From the NCBI RefSeq assembly GCF_004136015.1, contig NZ_CP024866.1, positions 6,185,449 through 6,249,448 of the forward strand: 64,000 nucleotides of DNA. The letters run 5' to 3'. Under the pieces are notes generated by a model. The model saw only the letters and a list, made by a program, of their open reading frames with translations, was not told where the DNA came from and ran no database searches. Made by a program: the position numbers and the translations under genes. The first letter of the stretch is position 1. Every line of letters begins with the position of its first letter. Source of the DNA: Pseudomonas sp. ACM7 (GTDB lineage: Bacteria; Pseudomonadota; Gammaproteobacteria; Pseudomonadales; Pseudomonadaceae). Shown piece after piece: positions 56,033 through 64,000 of this stretch.

Positions 56033-57421
56033 TCAAACCGTGCGGGAAAACTGGCCTTTTTGCTCACCACCCAGATAGGCGTCGAACGCCATTGCGGCAC
56101 TGCGCATCATCAAATGCCCTTGTGGCAGCAGCACCAATTCGTCGCGGTGAATCTGCAGCAATCCATCGCGCACATGCTCGCCCAGCTGCGCCAGCGCCTC
56201 GGCAAAATACTCGGTGAAGCGAATGCCATGACGCGCCTCATACTTGTCGAACGCGATACGGCCATGGCACATCAGGTCGCTGATCACCTCGCGGCGCAGC
56301 AGGTCGTCGGCGTTCAAGCGATAACCCCGATGCACTGGCAACAACCCTTGATCGATACGGGCGTAGTACTGCGAAAGCGCCTTGACGCTCTGGCTGTAGC
56401 TGTCGCCAACCTTGCCGATCGACGACACCCCAAGGCCGATCAAATCGCAGTCGGCATGGGTGGAATAGCCCTGAAAGTTACGCTGCAAGGTGCCATTGGC
56501 CCGGGCCAGCGCCAGCTCGTCCTCCGGCAAGGCGAAATGGTCCATGCCGATATAGACGTAACCGGCCTCGGTCAGACGGCGGATGGTCAGCTCGAGCAAT
56601 TCCAGCTTGCGCTCTGGTGGCGGCATGTCGGCGGGGCGAATCAGCCGTTGCGCGCGGACCATTTCCGGCAAATGCGCGTAGCTGTAGGCGGCAATCCGGT
56701 CTGGACGCAGCGCGATGATCTTGCTGAGGGTGACGTCGAAACTCTGCACGGTTTGCAGTGGCAGACCGTAGATAAGGTCGACGCTGATCGACTTGAATTG
56801 CGCCTCGCGCGCCGCCGCGACCAGCGCATAAATCTGCTCTTCACTTTGCAGGCGATTGACCGCCGCCTGTACGTCGGGGTCGAAATCCTGCACGCCGAAA
56901 CTCAGGCGATTGAAGCCCAACTGGCGCAACGACTGAATCTGCTCGGTGCTGATGGTCCGTGGGTCGACCTCGATGGAGAACTCATGGTCATCGCTGTCAT
57001 CCATGTTGAACGCCTGGTGCAGACAGTCCATCAGGTCCGCCAGCTGCTCGCTGGTCAAATAGGTCGGCGTGCCGCCACCCAGGTGCAACTGAGTGAGTTT
57101 GCGGGTGTTGTCGAACAAGGCCGCCTGCATCGCGATTTCACGCTTGAGGTACTTCAGGTACTCGACCGCGCGATGGGTTTTCTGGGTAATGATTTTGTTG
57201 CAGGCGCAGTAGTAACAAAGGCTTTTGCAGAACGGGATGTGGATGTACACCGACAGCGGTTTCGGCGCGGCCACCTGATTGCTGTCACGGGCGGCACGCT
57301 GATAGTCGTCAACGGCAAACGCCTGGTGAAACTGCGGCGCCGTGGGGTAAGAGGTATAGCGCGGCCCCGGTCGGTCATACTTTTCGACCAGGGCGCGATT
57401 GAAATCAAATGTCGTGTTCAT
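56033..57421 (-). CDS. hemN: Oxygen-independent coproporphyrinogen III oxidase HemN
   Basis: Radical-SAM enzyme making protoporphyrinogen IX without oxygen. The 462 residues match family length. The CxxxCxxC motif is C65, C69, C72 with C74 (PFCKSLCYYCACN), followed by HLGGGTPTYL and the C-terminal HemN domain. It supplies heme for the anaerobic cytochromes around it. It follows the HemN-like gene by 22 bases, so both are probably one operon under the ANR box at 58846. Confidence 0.94.
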   Translation of the reverse strand: MNTTFDFNRALVEKYDRPGPRYTSYPTAPQFHQAFAVDDYQRAARDSNQVAAPKPLSVYIHIPFCKSLCYYCACNKIITQKTHRAVEYLKYLKREIAMQAALFDNTRKLTQLHLGGGTPTYLTSEQLADLMDCLHQAFNMDDSDDHEFSIEVDPRTISTEQIQSLRQLGFNRLSFGVQDFDPDVQAAVNRLQSEEQIYALVAAAREAQFKSISVDLIYGLPLQTVQSFDVTLSKIIALRPDRIAAYSYAHLPEMVRAQRLIRPADMPPPERKLELLELTIRRLTEAGYVYIGMDHFALPEDELALARANGTLQRNFQGYSTHADCDLIGLGVSSIGKVGDSYSQSVKALSQYYARIDQGLLPVHRGYRLNADDLLRREVISDLMCHGRIAFDKYEARHGIRFTEYFAEALAQLGEHVRDGLLQIHRDELVLLPQGHLMMRSAAMAFDAYLGGEQKGQFSRTV

Positions 57422-57443
57422 GATCGATCAACTCGCAATGGGG

Positions 57444-58787
57444 CTAATGCTTCGCACCGCCCAAATCCTTTTCAAACAGGTTGCAGATGGCATCCACTTC
57501 CGGCCGACCGGCGGGAAGGATACTGATGAAACGATCTGACAACTCAATCAACCCATCCCGGCTCAATTGCTCCAGCAACGGCCAGACAGAGGAAAAGTAC
57601 TTGGAAAAAACCAGACCGTAGCGCCTCTCGATGGCGCGGATATCCAGTTCCTGATCACAGGCCAGACGCTCCATGACCATCTGCCTGATCTGATCCCCCG
57701 CCTCGAAGCGCCAGCCTCGACACGTCGGCAATTGCCTCAGGTCCAGTTGCTGCTGATAGCGTTCAATCTCGTCGGTATTTTGCGTGTACAAATCGTCGAT
57801 CTGGCTGATGGCACCCAAACCGAATCCAACATGATCGCAATAGCCGTGACGGGAGAAACCCTCACAGGTACGGCGCAACCGGCCTCGCTCCTGGGCGACC
57901 GCCAAATCATCATCAGGCCGGACAAACTGCCCAAGACCGATGTAGTGATAACCCGCGCAAATCAGTTGATCAAAGCAGATCTGGCGCATCGCGCCTTTAT
58001 CGTCCTGGCGGCACAGCGCTCTGACTTTGTCACCGAGCACCGGCCGATAGCGCCGTGGCGGCCGGGCATAGTCGAACACCATGAGCCGGTCCGGCTCCAG
58101 CTCGATAATGGTCGCCAGCTTCAGCGCAAAACTGTCTGGCGTCTGCCAGGCATGGCCAAAACCCAGATCGACGTTGATGGATCGAAAGCCAAAGGTGCGC
58201 GCGGCATCCATGAGCGACTGGATCGGCGCCGGGTTCTGGTAGCAGGCCACCGACCTGTCACAGTCGGCGTCGATATCCGGAACGCCGATGCTCACATGAT
58301 TGAATCCCTGGTCGCGCAGCAACCCCATGGTCGACCAGTCGGTATGGTGAAGGTCCACCTCGACGCTGTAGTCACCGCCTTCATGTTCAAGAAAGTTGAA
58401 CCGGCCACGCAGATGACTCATCAGCCGCTCCAGATGGGCAGGCGCGGGTGTTCCGCCCCCCAGATGAAACTGCTCGACCCGTTGCTCTGCACCGAGGTGA
58501 CAACCGACGAGATCGATTTCCTGCTCCAGATGCTGAAGGGACTGCTCGATACCGTTGTACTCGCTGGCGATATCACGTGGGGCACAGGAAGACGGCTTGA
58601 GGCTGGAAGGCAGTTGCACGTTCAGGGACAGCGGACGGCACTTCTGGCGGCTGACGCGCAGTGCACGAAGCAGATCCAGAGAGCCAATACCGTCATGAAA
58701 TTTTTGCGTGTCGGCATGACAGTTAGGGTCAAGCACGCCTTGATCGCACCGATCGATCTCGCCTGGGTTGTGAAATAAATCGAGCAT
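57444..58787 (-). CDS. HemN-like protein lacking the radical-SAM cysteine motif
   Basis: A 447-residue homologue of the downstream HemN along its whole length (FHLGGGTPAPAHLERLM, YSVEVD, INVDLGFG, GYHYIGLGQFV, HGYCDHVGFGLGAIS). Where HemN has C65, C69 and C72, this protein has S62, S66 and A69 (LPSSLKPSSCAP), so a [4Fe-4S] cluster of the normal kind cannot form. Other frames in this stretch hit stops or lack a CxxxCxxC motif, so it is not a simple frameshift. GGAGA precedes the ATG. It may be a regulator, a heme or porphyrin carrier, or a partner of HemN. Confidence 0.82.
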   Translation of the reverse strand: MLDLFHNPGEIDRCDQGVLDPNCHADTQKFHDGIGSLDLLRALRVSRQKCRPLSLNVQLPSSLKPSSCAPRDIASEYNGIEQSLQHLEQEIDLVGCHLGAEQRVEQFHLGGGTPAPAHLERLMSHLRGRFNFLEHEGGDYSVEVDLHHTDWSTMGLLRDQGFNHVSIGVPDIDADCDRSVACYQNPAPIQSLMDAARTFGFRSINVDLGFGHAWQTPDSFALKLATIIELEPDRLMVFDYARPPRRYRPVLGDKVRALCRQDDKGAMRQICFDQLICAGYHYIGLGQFVRPDDDLAVAQERGRLRRTCEGFSRHGYCDHVGFGLGAISQIDDLYTQNTDEIERYQQQLDLRQLPTCRGWRFEAGDQIRQMVMERLACDQELDIRAIERRYGLVFSKYFSSVWPLLEQLSRDGLIELSDRFISILPAGRPEVDAICNLFEKDLGGAKH

Positions 58788-58845
58788 GACCGTCTCCGAG
58801 ACTGGCTGCGGATTTTCAGTCTCCCGGTTTAACCATCAATGCTCC

Positions 58846-58859
58846 TTGATTTGCATCAA
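58846..58859. promoter_or_regulatory. ANR/DNR box of the hemN-like/hemN operon
   Basis: Perfect TTGATTTGCATCAA, 59 bases upstream of the HemN-like ATG. Confidence 0.8.
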
Positions 58860-58903
58860 GCGCAAGCCAAGTGTCTGCACAACGGACCACCGGTCAAACC
58901 CGA

Positions 58904-59347
58904 TTACCACGTCAGGTAAAACATGCCCTTGGCCAGCAGCACGATGACGATCATGTGGCAGAACAGGCTGCCATGGATGAAGTGCAGGTATCGCGGGCTC
59001 ATCCGGCCGCTTTTGAACAACAACATGGCGCCGAGGAAATGCAGCAGCACACTCACGGCCACTGCGATTTTCAACGCCAGCAATGTGCCGAACGATGAGG
59101 CCAGTGGTGAGGCAAGGGCTGGCAAGTAGCGCAACCAGACCATGCCCAGCCCCGCACCGAACAACACCAGCAGCACCCACGGCATCAGCGAGCGGGCCCG
59201 GCGACCGATACCCTGCTCCACCAGCAGCATCACCCTGGCGGGTAGCTGTTTGCGGATGCTTTCCAGGAACAGGACTTCGAAGAGCACCGTGCCGATGAAG
59301 ATCAGCGCGGCAAACAGGTGCAAGGTCAGAATCAGTGGATAGATCAT
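58904..59347 (-). CDS. CopD-like membrane protein, denitrification-linked (paralogue 2)
   Basis: A 147-residue protein with four predicted helices, paralogous to 28552-28992 (shared HL.AA..FIGT..FE, ASPLASSFGTLLALKI, CHMIVIVLLAKGMFY). His residues lie at membrane boundaries. The ATG at 59347 has only a weak ribosome site. A perfect DNR-type box stands about 105 bases upstream. Function unknown. Confidence 0.75.
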   Translation of the reverse strand: MIYPLILTLHLFAALIFIGTVLFEVLFLESIRKQLPARVMLLVEQGIGRRARSLMPWVLLVLFGAGLGMVWLRYLPALASPLASSFGTLLALKIAVAVSVLLHFLGAMLLFKSGRMSPRYLHFIHGSLFCHMIVIVLLAKGMFYLTW

Positions 59348-59451
59348 GGTGTTTTCGCCTTGGGTCAAGGCAACCCGCGCTACGGCGAACATTGGGGTGA
59401 GCGCACTGGCTGTCGGTCTCTTGAGACTACAGAGACTACTTGGCCATGCGG

Positions 59452-59465
59452 TTGATACCGATCAA
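59452..59465. promoter_or_regulatory. DNR/ANR box of the second CopD-like gene
   Basis: Perfect TTGATACCGATCAA, with -10-like TAGTCT at 59429-59424, giving a start near 59417 on the minus strand. Confidence 0.75.
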
Positions 59466-59547
59466 GAAACCCGCAAAACCCCCAAGCTCGGTGATTCCAG
59501 GCACACACATGCGTAGCGAGGGGGCCGACCTGTCTGTTGTTGATCGT

Positions 59548-60220
<673 letters not shown>

Positions 60221-60250
60221 CCCAACCTGAAGTGAACAGCGAGGCCCCGT

Positions 60251-60691
60251 TCAGTGCCCACGAATGTAATGCTCCAGCTGCCGAATCAGATCAGCCTGTT
60301 CAACGATGGCTTCCTTGACCAAATCCCCAATCGATAACAGACCAATCAGTTCGCCACCATCCACCACCGGCAAGTGACGCAAATGGCTGTCGGTCATGAC
60401 CGCCATGCAACGCTCGATGCTCTGCTGACTGTCGGCGGTCACCACGGGCGCGCTCATGATGTCGCGCACCGGCGTACCGACCGAAGAGCGCCCCTGCAGC
60501 ACGACCTTGCGCGCATAGTCGCGCTCGCTGATCACGCCGACCACCTGCCCGGCCTCGATCACCGGAAGCGCGCCCACGTTCTTTTCGGCCATGATCCTCA
60601 GGGCTTCAAGCACCATTTCATCGGGCGCGATGCTATGCACCTGGCGGTTTTGCACGACCTTGAGTTTCAGCAATTGTGCGGCTGTTTTCAT
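60251..60691 (-). CDS. Two-CBS-domain protein
   Basis: A 146-residue soluble protein made of two CBS domains (MVLEALRIMAEKNVGALPVIE and SIERCMAVMTDSHLRHLPVV in part), which usually bind adenine nucleotides. No partner domain is present. A stand-alone regulatory protein of unknown target; not obviously linked to denitrification. Confidence 0.88.
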   Translation of the reverse strand: MKTAAQLLKLKVVQNRQVHSIAPDEMVLEALRIMAEKNVGALPVIEAGQVVGVISERDYARKVVLQGRSSVGTPVRDIMSAPVVTADSQQSIERCMAVMTDSHLRHLPVVDGGELIGLLSIGDLVKEAIVEQADLIRQLEHYIRGH

Positions 60692-60731
60692 CAGTGCCTC
60701 CGATACCGTTGCGCGATCCTGTTGACCACCT

Positions 60732-61109
60732 TCAAGCCACCCCGACTTGCACCGCGCCGGCGTTCAACCGCACAGGCCAGACACGCAGTCGCTGTTGCGG
60801 GTACTCCAGGCAGCTACCGTCCTCAAGCCTGAAATGCTGTTTGTAGATCGGCGAAGCAACCACCAGATCCCCCTTGATGCTGCCCACCAACCCGCGACCA
60901 ATGACATTCGCCCCGGATTGCGGGTCATGATTGTCGATGGCATAGAGGGTCCGACCCTCGGCACCCGGCAGGTAAAACAGCGCCACCTGTGCGCCATCGA
61001 GCCAGACGACAACGCCGGAGTTGCTGACCAGGTCCTGTTGCTCGCACACCGTTTGCCAGGCCTCGGTGTTTTCCAGGGAATCGATGCGTTGGGTATTGGA
61101 CTGGCTCAT
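60732..61109 (-). CDS. nirD: Assimilatory nitrite reductase small subunit NirD
   Basis: A 125-residue Rieske-fold protein of the NADH-nitrite reductase. Rieske cysteines are absent, as is normal for NirD. Motifs: ALFYLPG, YAIDNHDPQSGANVIGRG and VVASPIYKQHF. Its ATG overlaps the nirB stop (TGATG). It shares only a name with the heme d1 gene at 41261. Confidence 0.93.
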   Translation of the reverse strand: MSQSNTQRIDSLENTEAWQTVCEQQDLVSNSGVVVWLDGAQVALFYLPGAEGRTLYAIDNHDPQSGANVIGRGLVGSIKGDLVVASPIYKQHFRLEDGSCLEYPQQRLRVWPVRLNAGAVQVGVA

Positions 61110-63670
61110 CAGGCAATCTCCTCGATAACAGGGATAAGGTTGAGTTCGGCGGCCATGATCGGGCGCCGCTGGCCGCGTTCCTGGACAAAGTGGATGTCCG
61201 GGTCCGGGCGTTTATCGTTGACGAAGGTACGGAAGCGCTTGAGTTTTTCCGGGTCTTTGAGGGCGTTGGCCCACTCGCATTCATAGCGGTTGACCACCAG
61301 TTGCATCTGCGATTCGAGCTCTTCACCCAGCCCGAGGCTGTCGTTGATGATCACATCCTTGAGGTAATCGAGGCCGCCTTCCAGGCTTTCGCGCCAGACC
61401 GAGGTACGCTGCAATTTGTCGGCGGTGCGGATGTAGAACATCAGGAAGCGGTCGATGTAGCGGATCAGGGTCGCATCGTCGAGGTCGGTGGCGAACAGCT
61501 CGGCATGGCGTGGGCGCATGCCGCCGTTGCCGGCGATGTAAAGGTTCCAACCTTTCTCGGTGGCGATCACGCCAACGTCTTTGCTCTGGGCCTCGGCGCA
61601 TTCCCGTGTGCAGCCGGACACCGCGAATTTGAGTTTGTGCGGTGAGCGCAGGCCCTTGTAGCGGTCCTCGATGGTCAGGGCCATTTGCACACTGTCCTGC
61701 ACGCCATAACGGCACCAGGTGCTGCCGACACACGACTTCACCGTGCGGGTCGATTTGCCGTAGGCGTGCCCGGTTTCGAAACCCGCTTCAATCAGCTCGG
61801 CCCAGATGTCCGGCAACTCATGCAATTGCGCGCCAAACAGGTCGATACGCTGGCCGCCGGTGATTTTGGTGTAGAGGTCGTATTTCTTCGCCACCACACC
61901 AATCGCGATCAGTTTGTCGGCGGTGATCTCGCCACCGGGGATGCGTGGCACCACCGAATAGGTACCGTTTTTCTGCATGTTGGCCATGAACGTGTCGTTG
62001 GTGTCCTGCAGCGGCACCAGCGATGCGTCCATGATCGGCTGGTTCCAGCACGACGCGAGGATCGATCCCACCGCCGGTTTGCACACGTCGCAACCGGTGT
62101 GGCCACGGCCATGCTTGGCCAGGAGTTCTTCGAAGGTGCTCACCCCTTCTACCCGCACCAGCGCATAAAGCTCCTGACGGGTATAGGCGAAGTGTTCGCA
62201 CAGGCTCTTGTCGACGCTGACGCCACGAGCAATCAACTCATGTTCGAAAACCTGCTTGAGCAGCCCGGCACAACCGCCGCAACCTGTGCACGCCTTGGTC
62301 TGTGACTTGAGGAGGCCGAGGTCGGTGCAACCACCGTCGATGGCCGAGCAAATGGAACCCTTGGTGACGTTGTGGCACGAGCACACCGTGGCCGCTTCGG
62401 GCAACGCCCCCGGGCCCAGGGTCGGCGCGCCTTCGGACGACGGCAGAATCAGGCTGACGGGTTCCGCCGGCAGCGCAATCGCGTTCTGCATGTATTGCAG
62501 CAGCGTGTCGTAATAGCTGTTGTCACCGACCAGCACCGCACCGAGTACGTGCTTGCCCGTCGCGTCCACCACCAGGCGTCGATAGCTGGCCGTGGTTTCG
62601 TCGATGAACTGATAACTGCGTGCGCCTGGCGTGCTGCCGTGGGCGTCGCCGATGGAACCGACATCGACGCCCAGCAGCTTGAGTTTGGTCGACATGTCCG
62701 CGCCCATGAACGGCTCGGCGGTTTCATTGCACAGCAGTGCGGCAACACTGCGAGCCATTTGGTAGCCCGGGGCGACCAGGCCAAAAATGCTGCCGTTCCA
62801 CGCGGCACACTCGCCGATGGCATAGATGTTCGGATCGCTGCTCTGGCATTGATCGTCAATTACAACGCCGCCGCGCGGGCCGACTTCCAGCGAGCATTGA
62901 CGGGCCAGTGCGTCTTGCGCACGGATACCGGCGGAAAACACGATCAGGTCGGTTTCAAGGAATTCGTCATTGGCGAAATTCATGCGGTAGCGGTATTTCT
63001 CGCCTGCGCTGATCGATTGAGTGCCGCGCGACAGGTGCACACCGACGCCGAGGCGTTCGATCTGCGCCTTGAGCGCCAGGCCACCGTATTCGTCCAGCTG
63101 CACCGGCATCAGGCGCGGGGCGAATTCCACCACATGGGCTTCCAGCCCCAGGGTTTTCAGGGCGTTGGCCGCCTCCAGGCCCAGCAAGCCACCGCCGACC
63201 ACCACACCGCGTCGGGCGTTGCTTGCCGCGGCACGAATGGCGTCGAGGTCTTCAAGGGTGCGATACACCAGGCGCGAATCGCCCTCGGCGCCTTCGATCG
63301 GTGGCACAAACGGATAGGACCCGGTGGCCAGCACCAATTTGTCGTAGGAGACACAGCCTTGCGCGGTGATCACCTGGCGGCGGGCGCGGTCGATTTCCAG
63401 GACCGGCACCCCCAAATGCAACGTGACGCCCGGGGTCTGGTACAGCGAGGCTTCACCGAGGGCCAGTGACTCGGCATCACGGCCGGAGAAATACTCGGAA
63501 AGGTGCACACGGTCGTAGGCGCGCATCGGCTCCTCGCTGAACACGTGCAGCCGATAGTGATCAAGGGCACCGCGTTCGATCAGCTGTTCGACACAATGAT
63601 GTCCGACCATGCCATTGCCGATCACGATCAGCGTTTGCAGCTTGTTCAAAGTGGCAACATTGGAATTCAT
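61109..63670 (-). CDS. nirB: NAD(P)H nitrite reductase large subunit NirB
   Basis: Reduces nitrite to ammonium for assimilation. 853 residues. FAD/NAD domains occupy the N-terminal half (VIGNGMVGHHCVE). A BFD-like [2Fe-2S] domain follows (CSCHNVTKG, CTGCGGC). The C-terminal siroheme/[4Fe-4S] domains include GSTWCRYGVQD, CTRECAEAQ and GNGGMRP. The ATG at 63670 is preferred over a TTG at 63697 that would lie in the leader. Expression appears controlled by the leader terminator and sigma-54 promoter upstream. Confidence 0.94.
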   Translation of the reverse strand: MNSNVATLNKLQTLIVIGNGMVGHHCVEQLIERGALDHYRLHVFSEEPMRAYDRVHLSEYFSGRDAESLALGEASLYQTPGVTLHLGVPVLEIDRARRQVITAQGCVSYDKLVLATGSYPFVPPIEGAEGDSRLVYRTLEDLDAIRAAASNARRGVVVGGGLLGLEAANALKTLGLEAHVVEFAPRLMPVQLDEYGGLALKAQIERLGVGVHLSRGTQSISAGEKYRYRMNFANDEFLETDLIVFSAGIRAQDALARQCSLEVGPRGGVVIDDQCQSSDPNIYAIGECAAWNGSIFGLVAPGYQMARSVAALLCNETAEPFMGADMSTKLKLLGVDVGSIGDAHGSTPGARSYQFIDETTASYRRLVVDATGKHVLGAVLVGDNSYYDTLLQYMQNAIALPAEPVSLILPSSEGAPTLGPGALPEAATVCSCHNVTKGSICSAIDGGCTDLGLLKSQTKACTGCGGCAGLLKQVFEHELIARGVSVDKSLCEHFAYTRQELYALVRVEGVSTFEELLAKHGRGHTGCDVCKPAVGSILASCWNQPIMDASLVPLQDTNDTFMANMQKNGTYSVVPRIPGGEITADKLIAIGVVAKKYDLYTKITGGQRIDLFGAQLHELPDIWAELIEAGFETGHAYGKSTRTVKSCVGSTWCRYGVQDSVQMALTIEDRYKGLRSPHKLKFAVSGCTRECAEAQSKDVGVIATEKGWNLYIAGNGGMRPRHAELFATDLDDATLIRYIDRFLMFYIRTADKLQRTSVWRESLEGGLDYLKDVIINDSLGLGEELESQMQLVVNRYECEWANALKDPEKLKRFRTFVNDKRPDPDIHFVQERGQRRPIMAAELNLIPVIEEIA

Positions 63671-63702
63671 AAGAGACACCCGTCGATAGCTGTTCAAAAA
63701 GC

Positions 63703-63737
63703 AAAAAAAACGCCTGAAACCTTGCGGTTCCAGGCGT
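63703..63737 (-). terminator. Leader terminator (attenuator) of nirBD
   Basis: On the minus strand ACGCCTGGAACC-GCAA-GGTTTCAGGCGT forms a 12-bp stem followed by eight T residues. It ends 33 bases before the nirB ATG, too close for a separate promoter, so it must be read through for nirB expression. Confidence 0.85.
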
Positions 63738-63779
63738 CTTTGCCTGTTCGTTTACGGTGCTAAGTCAGGCATCTATGCC
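63731..63779 (-). promoter_or_regulatory. ANTAR-type two-hairpin antitermination motif in the nirBD leader
   Basis: Hairpin P1 is GGC-ATAGAT-GCC (63779-63768), hairpin P2 is CAGGC-AAAGAC-GCCTG (63746-63731). Both six-base loops have A at position 1 and G at position 4, as required by ANTAR proteins such as NasR/NasT. The 3' arm of P2 is also the 5' arm of the terminator, so the two structures exclude each other. Confidence 0.7.
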
Positions 63780-63880
63780 GGATTCACCGATGTTGCCCGC
63801 GACCTGTTCGGCCAATCGATCGTCGTTGACCGAGGGGGCTGCCCACTCGACTGTGTTCACAGTGGGCCTGAACAGTGTCT

Positions 63881-63896
63881 TGCAGACTTTGTGCCA
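63881..63896 (-). promoter_or_regulatory. Sigma-54 promoter of nirBD
   Basis: Minus-strand TGGCACAAAGTCTGCA has GG-N10-GC spacing. A start near 63870 would give a ~200-base leader. An NtrC-like half site (TGCACTA) lies upstream within 63962-63978. The remaining bases 63780-64000 show no convincing gene. Confidence 0.6.
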
Positions 63897-64000
63897 GTCG
63901 GCCATTGGCAGTCCTTGCGCCAGTAAACGTTGACCACGGGTGTCCATGAACGCCCGATGTTTGCCTTCGCATAGTGCAGAGGCGTGTTGCGCGGCCTTAT

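Noticed and set aside
58590..58640. A frameshift hiding the HemN cysteine motif in the HemN-like gene
   Set aside because: Alternative frames contain stops or no CxxxCxxC pattern, and similarity to HemN continues in the same frame on both sides.
63765..64000. Open frame on the minus strand ending GIDA at 63765
   Set aside because: It covers the sigma-54 promoter and its stop lies within hairpin P1 of the nirBD leader; no recognisable protein family, no ribosome site seen. Better explained as promoter and leader.

Overview
The window is a chromosomal segment from a fluorescent-group Pseudomonas. Protein sequences and gene order match pseudomonads throughout, and five REP-type inverted-repeat doublets of the sort scattered through P. 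fluorescens-group genomes sit between genes. It is a near-complete denitrification super-cluster: all four reductases (Nar, NirS, cNor, Nos) lie within about 60 kb, with their cofactor, assembly, regulatory and detoxification genes. At the right edge it passes into assimilatory nitrite reductase (nirBD).

Layout: (1) 1-2030, a 5'-truncated NapH-type ferredoxin gene and a broken chemoreceptor. (2) 2124-5131, anaerobic class III ribonucleotide reductase, with the glycyl-radical tail encoded as a separate 55-aa gene. (3) 5323-16803, narK1K2GHJI, a parvulin and moaA on the minus strand. (4) 17108-20788, narXL, a Dnr-type regulator and a DGC-domain protein on the plus strand. (5) 20917-25140, moaB-moeA and ubiUVT (oxygen-independent ubiquinone synthesis). 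(6) 25381-31662, pdxH, norR, ytfE/dnrN, nnrS, dnr, dnrP. (7) 31832-37514, norCBD and nirQ-norE-norF. (8) 37714-46950, nirSMCFDLGHJEN. (9) 47120-55731, a short-chain dehydrogenase and nosRZDFYL. (10) 56033-59347, hemN, a HemN-like protein lacking the Fe-S motif, and a CopD-like membrane protein. (11) 60251-63670, a CBS protein and nirBD behind a regulated leader.

The genes form one anaerobic respiration programme. NarXL reads nitrate and nitrite. ANR/DNR-type boxes (TTGAT-N4-ATCAA) stand ahead of nrdD, narK1, ubiU, nnrS, norC, nirS/nirQ, the SDR, nosR, the hemN operon and a CopD-like gene. Cofactor supply is built in: molybdopterin (moaA, moaB, moeA), heme (hemN), heme d1 (nir), ubiquinone (ubiUVT) and copper (nosDFYL). 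NO stress is handled by NorR, YtfE, NnrS and Nor.

The most interesting readings are: (a) two near-identical NorR/sigma-54 promoters, three GGT-N7-ACC sites each at matching distances from a -24/-12 element, one ahead of ytfE as expected and one ahead of a 29-codon membrane-peptide gene followed by dnr, which would place the denitrification regulator under NO-activated NorR; (b) a HemN paralogue lacking all radical-SAM cysteines, behind a perfect ANR box and upstream of true hemN; (c) a split NrdD; (d) a two-hairpin ANTAR-type antitermination leader with a sigma-54 promoter ahead of nirBD; (e) an SDR with Cys in place of the catalytic Tyr; (f) a ~670-bp near-palindromic repeat with a 131-bp short relative next to nirN. 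All functional statements rest on reading sequence and motifs; no database search was run.
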